Origin: Cyprinodon diabolis
Taxonomy: Eukaryota > Chordata > Actinopteri > Cyprinodontiformes > Cyprinodontidae
Direction: 5' to 3'
Length of the DNA: 64,000 nucleotides
Assembly (NCBI GenBank): GCA_030533445.1
Contig: CM060072.1
Coordinates: 25,256,609 to 25,320,608, forward strand
Shown: positions 53,301 through 59,300 of the stretch, in pieces
Position numbering within the stretch: the first letter of the stretch is position 1
Layout of the letters: each line of letters begins with the position of its first letter
Made by a program: the position numbers and the translations under genes
Notes under the pieces: generated by a model
Seen by the model: only the letters and a program-made list of their open reading frames with translations
What the model was told of the DNA's origin: nothing
Database searches by the model: none

Positions 53301-56300
53301 TCTGCAGGTTATTTATTCAGGCAGCAGTTTGTTTCTTTAAAACTAAGACAAATTATTCAAAGGGAAATCAAGGACACCTCAGCCTTACCCCTAAACAGAG
53401 CACTCTGGCTTTTGCAGATGTTTTATTTTCCAGCAAATTCTTCTGGAACAAAGTTTTCTGTTTTTCATCAATAACAGTGTTTTGTTTATTTGTAAGTAGA
53501 GGCCAGCTGGAAGGTTATGCAATCCCCTCAAGAAGAAAGTTTCCCAAAACAAAACACTAACAGAAAGTTAATATGTTTCAGTAACAATATTTAGAATAGA
53601 GTTTTAAACAGTGAAATCTGCTCATTAACCCATCAGAGATAAACTTATACTTTTAATTATAACCTGTTTTAGTGTTATATTTGTTTAACTTCCAGCATCA
53701 TCCTCCTTAACATTAGGCAGACTTAGAGATACCCCTCACTCACCGGCTTTAACAATTAGATATTTTTCCCCCCAAATGAAGCATTCACTGCAGGAAAGAA
53801 TTTTTTCTGCATTACATGGTGGGACGAAAGCCTGAGATCGACCACCTGCAGACTAAGCTGTGGCCCAGAAGCAGATGTTCATACTGTAACCAGTGTCTGT
53901 GGTGCCCTTTGCAGATGTGAATGAGTGCCAGGACCCCTCGTACTGTAAGAATGGGAGGTGTGAGAACACGCCCGGCTCCTTTCACTGTTTTTGTGACCCT
54001 CCCCTCACCTTCAGCGCGGCGCTGAAGCAGTGCGTCTATGACGGTGGGTAGAACTAGCTTGCCTGACCGCTCAATCCTACACTCATGTTTTTCATTGCAA
54101 TTACTCCACAGTTCTGTCCTGTTTTCAGTCCTGTTACTAATTTTATGAAAGGATTTTTGTAGCTTTTAACAACAACAAAAAACATCTTAATTTTTGCACA
54201 TTGAGTAGATTTTTTTGTGAGAAACTAATTACATTCACTGCTGGTCAGAAGTTTATTTGCACTCATCATTGGCATCAATGTCGTATTTTTAGCCCTTAAT
54301 GTGCATTTAAACTGTTCCTTTTTTTCAAGGCTGAAAGATGATACAACACACATTCTTATGTATCAGGATTTTCCAAAAGTTCTGTCTAATTTCAACCGCC
54401 TAGTGCAGGGCTGTTCGAGTCAGCTCCTTCAGGTCGTGCCTGTCTCCTGTATCTATTAGATGCGTCTCTGCCTCAACACACCTCCTTAGCATGCAGTTAA
54501 GTTCTGCAGAGTCCTGCTAATTAAGGGATTATTTGACGCAGGTGTGTTAAAGCAGAGACTAACTTAAAGCTCAGCAAAAACCTAAAACTAAAGCTAAGTG
54601 AAAATGTCTTAAAATAAGTGATTTGCTCTTTTTGTAGAGCTGGTAAGTAAGAAGATCTAACTATGGAATGAGTTTTTGGCCCTTAAAATGGGATATTAAG
54701 ATATTATATACTTAAAATAGGATAATGGAGTTGTTGTTTAAATTATCCTATTCAAATAGCATATTGTCTTACTAGCTCAGAGCATTGAAAATACACTTAT
54801 TTCAATAAAAAAATTACTTGTTTAAGTTTCAATTCTTGTAGCGACAACGCTCCAAAAACTGATCTAAAAATTTGTACGAATTTCCTAAAACACATGTATT
54901 TGCCCTTAACTTGAGCAGCTAATTTGATGTTCTGACAATAGAATGAGTATTGTTGCTTTTAAAATTAAAACAATTAGATATTATGCACCTAAAATAATTA
55001 ATAATAAATAATAATAATGCAGTTGTTTTACTCTTATTTTAAACATAAATGATCCCATTCCAGTGGTAAATTGTCTCATTCACCTGCTCAGACTATGAGA
55101 AAATACATTTACTTTGTGATAAAATGAATATTTCTAGAGAAGACAGCAAACCTGGAGGACTGGAACTGTAGAAGCCTTTCTAAGGAGAATGCTAAAAGTC
55201 GTAGCCCCTCAGCATGATGCTGCTACCACCATGCTTAGCAACTACTGACTCTGTGACTTCTGCAGCTAGATAACATTTCCTTATGTGCAGCTTTGAATTT
55301 GAGTCATGCTTTACAGGAATGTATTTTGTGGCCTTGGTTTCATTTTTAGCTTCCAGTTTGTGATCAAACTGAGCCCTGGTTGCTTCTCACTATTCTCTTA
55401 TAAAGCTGAGCTAGTTTAAAATATGACACTGTTTGGTGTTTAAACAGGATACTGTCGCCAGCACTTATAAAAATGTTTTTTATTGAGGTAAAACAGTCAA
55501 ACAAAAAATTTTTGGAAAAACATTGTTCTGGCTTAAAAGCCAGAACCAAGACAGCAAACCAAAATACTTCCATTTATTTCTTCCACTCCTGCCTAAAAGA
55601 GTGGTAAAAGATCCAGTAACAAAGTATTTTTATAACAGCTGAACAATCCAAAATACATTCAAATATATAAATCCAGTTATTATATATTATATAAATCCAC
55701 TCTATTATTGACCGCTCTCTTATCACTCCTTTGATAAACAAAATGGTCTAAATATATCTTTCAGTCCAACATTTTATTTAAGCTCTGTTTCGATGATAAG
55801 TGCATTTAAACATTTGACCTACTCGAAAAAGTTTTAATAGTTTTTTTGTTTTGTTTTTTGTTGGGGTTTTGTTTCCAGTAAAACGCCTTTTACTTTGAAG
55901 GAAGTCCTTATTGTTATATATCACTGATATCACGTTTTAAATTTATTCATTTAACGTAGTTTAACAAGAAAATCAATTGAAATTAGCTTTTCTTTTTTAT
56001 GGCAGACTCAGCAAGGAATACTCTGTTACTTCCTGGTTTAATATTTCTAACAGATGCTGCTGTTTTTTTTTTTTTTTTTTCTAATGAGTCAAAATAGCTT
56101 TTTAATGTGACACCATACAGTATGAACTGCATGCAGTCTAACACAAGCCGAACATAGTGCATCAGCTCTTAAAGTAGTACGTTTAATTATAAATGTTTTT
56201 AAATACGATTTGGAATTAATTTTTTGGTTTGCATGTAGTAATCGCACAGAAATAATATTAAGAACTAATCCTGGTGGCAATCACAGAGTAGCTATAGCGG

Positions 56301-59300
56301 TGTGATATGCATGAGCATTAAAGGATGTGTTAATCTGGTTTTAGACAGGTGTGAGGCACTAACTAACAGTATCCAACAAAGGAAAGGGAAAAGCTGCTCT
56401 GTTTACAAATTGATGAATAAAAACCTGTGATTTTAGGAGTGTTTTTTACATGTTATGATTGAATACTTTGATAGCTTAAGGTTGATCATATTTCAAAACT
56501 TTTTATTACTAATCTTGTTATGATTTAAATGAATAATAGGTGTATTGGCTGAGAATCTTAATTTCTTTCCCTTTAATTCTGTTGAATTGGTTTCAGTTAA
56601 TCTGTTTTACTCACTGCATTACTATTTTTAAATGTTCAAGGGGGAATCAATGTCACATGCAGTAAAGCTGTTGAATACACTGGTGATATTTGTAATAATA
56701 TGGACTAATTTGTTAGTTGTTGCTGTTGACTGGATGTTCCTGTGACCATGTGAAGCATGAACAGATACTTTATAAAAGCTGATTTTATCGTTTTTTGCAC
56801 ACAGCACCCTCCTTTCTTACTTCCCCATAAACAAATTTGTCAATATATTTTAATCTTTATTACAGTAGATTTATTAAAACTCTAATTTGAGAAATTGTAA
56901 TCAATGAGGGGTAAAAACTGAGAGATAAAAAAAATGTTCAGAAAAAAGGGTAATTGAATTTGGTTTTAACAATTAACAGTTTTAGATTGCTCACAGTGAC
57001 TAGGAGCTTTTGATGATCTATCCCTGACACAACAGAGAGATCCTTATTTACTAAGATCTCTTCAAAATGGAAAAATCAAGATACCGGTAACAAGAAACCA
57101 ATTATCACAGATACGTGGCGATCGGTTAGAAAATGAACTGCAGTAATTCTTTTTTTTTTATTGATATTTTTCTTGATTTGAGGAGGAAGGTAAAAAAATG
57201 CATTAAGTTGATTTAGGTTTAAAATAGGAAAAAGACAACTGCATAATCTTATTTCATGCACATCATTTTCAATTATCTTATTTTTAAGTTAAACATACTC
57301 ATGTCATTGGCAGATCATCTTATTTACCTACTTAAATTAATTGCAAATATGCTTATTTTAAGAACTCAATACTTTTTTATTTGGTTTTGCAGAGTAGATA
57401 CATGAAAATATTGATGAGCCCAAAATTATAAATTTTTTGTAATAGTAAAACGCTAAAGCTGAAACCCATTTATTAGAATACCTTAAAGCAGGAAAAAAAT
57501 CTATACTAGTTAAAATGTATTAACGTAAAAGGCTGTTAAGAATCATTTTAAATGATTATTGAAATTCGTCAGAACTTGTGATATTGATGGATTACTTTAG
57601 TTCCCTCTTCTCCATCACTACTGGTATCAGATGAACACTTGTTTTTTTTGTGGAATTCAAACTCTCACAGTTCTTGTGAAGTTTTTGTTTTATATTTCAT
57701 TTTGGGAAGAACGAATTCTTTTTTACGTTTCTCTGGGAATTCACCTATTTCTTTGTGTAGAATTTGTTGATGGCGTCTATGGAGGAGATTTCTGCCAAAA
57801 ACAAAGAGCAATAATTTTAATCTGAAAGCACGATTTTTTTTTTTTTTTACTTGCACTCAAAAAAAAAAACAGTTTTACCTATGAGGTCATATATTTTATT
57901 TGCATATCGAACACAATTGGGTTAGAAGAAAACATTGGAAAAGCAATTTTATTATCAGTAGGCAGGTAAATGGGTAAACTCAGAATAAGAAAAGAAGCGT
58001 AAACTTTCGGAGGCAGTCATTCTATTGGCAGGAAATGTTGCTAGGCAACGATTCGACTCCAGTCTGAGAGAGGGCGAAAAACTCATAAGCAGAGAAAACG
58101 CGTTTGTGAGCGTATCTCTGATTCGAGAAGAGACTGGTTTTAACGAGAGGAGAAAATATCTGTGCAAAAAGGATCAGATCTTAGAGCAAAAACTACAAAG
58201 ATTTGAATAGAATAGAATAGATTTGAGAGAAAAAAGAAGTTTTGAATGCAAACATTGCAAGTTTTGAATGCAAGTAGTAAATCCTGGTCTCAGATTGAAA
58301 ATATGGGCTCTTGGTTTTCAGCACAAAAAATCCTCCACAGGGATCCAGTCGTGTTTATCCCGTAGATGGTCACAGATTTCTTGGTCTTGTTGCACCAATC
58401 CAGATAAAAATGCAAAGCAGTGCATTCAGAGTTCTCAGATTATTGCTGTAATTCAAACCTTTATTCACCACATGTATCGAAATTAGCACATCTAGGTGAT
58501 ATTTTTGAAGAATAAGACAGGGCCCAAGTTTAGCTAATGTTTTCCTGGACTATTAATCATTGATTATTCTGAAGTGAAACCATCTAACACTAAATAAAAC
58601 AAATTGTATCTCTCCATTATTTTAAACTAGATCGTACTGCGGCCCACAGAGACGTGTGTTTCGAGCGGGTGGACGAGGGGCTCATCTGCAGCCGGCCCGT
58701 CGCCTCAGTGACTTACTCAGAGTGCTGTTGTCACTATGGTCGCGGCTGGGGGCCGGAGTGTAACACCTGCCCTCCCAGGAGTTCAGGCGAGTTTCCTGCA
58801 GTATCTGTCACCTTCCCTGCTTCCCACCAGCTCACATTTCATCCGAATGATTAAACGTCTTCTTCTTTTCTCCTGTTTAGAAATGTTCAGCGTTCTCTGT
58901 AAAATGCATCTTGAGACTGACTCTGAAGGGGATCAGGACGTTCAGGCAGCTTTCACAAACTACAACCCAGGTGAAATCCCCTTCTAGTCCTTGTGGCTTT
59001 GCTATTTTGCCATCTATGATGTCATATTCACTCCATTCACTGTATTTTCTCCTTTTCAATAAAAGGGGACAGTTCAGAGGAAGATTCAGACGAATGCAGC
59101 TGTAAAAACGGCCGGTGTGTCCGCTCCTACCTGTCCACAATGTGTCAGTGTAACCCAGGGTTCAGGCTAGACCACTCCCGTGGCCGCTGTATAGGTGTGT
59201 ACTTATACAAAATTGTGATAAAAATGCAAACGTACATGTGGGCATTGTCATAAAGCATTATATCCCTTATTCAATGTTAGATACACAAAGAAAAGTACTG

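Noticed and set aside
57955..58210. Overlapping open frames on both strands
   Set aside because: Lies in a repeat-like region sharing words with other parts of the window; no recognisable protein features.
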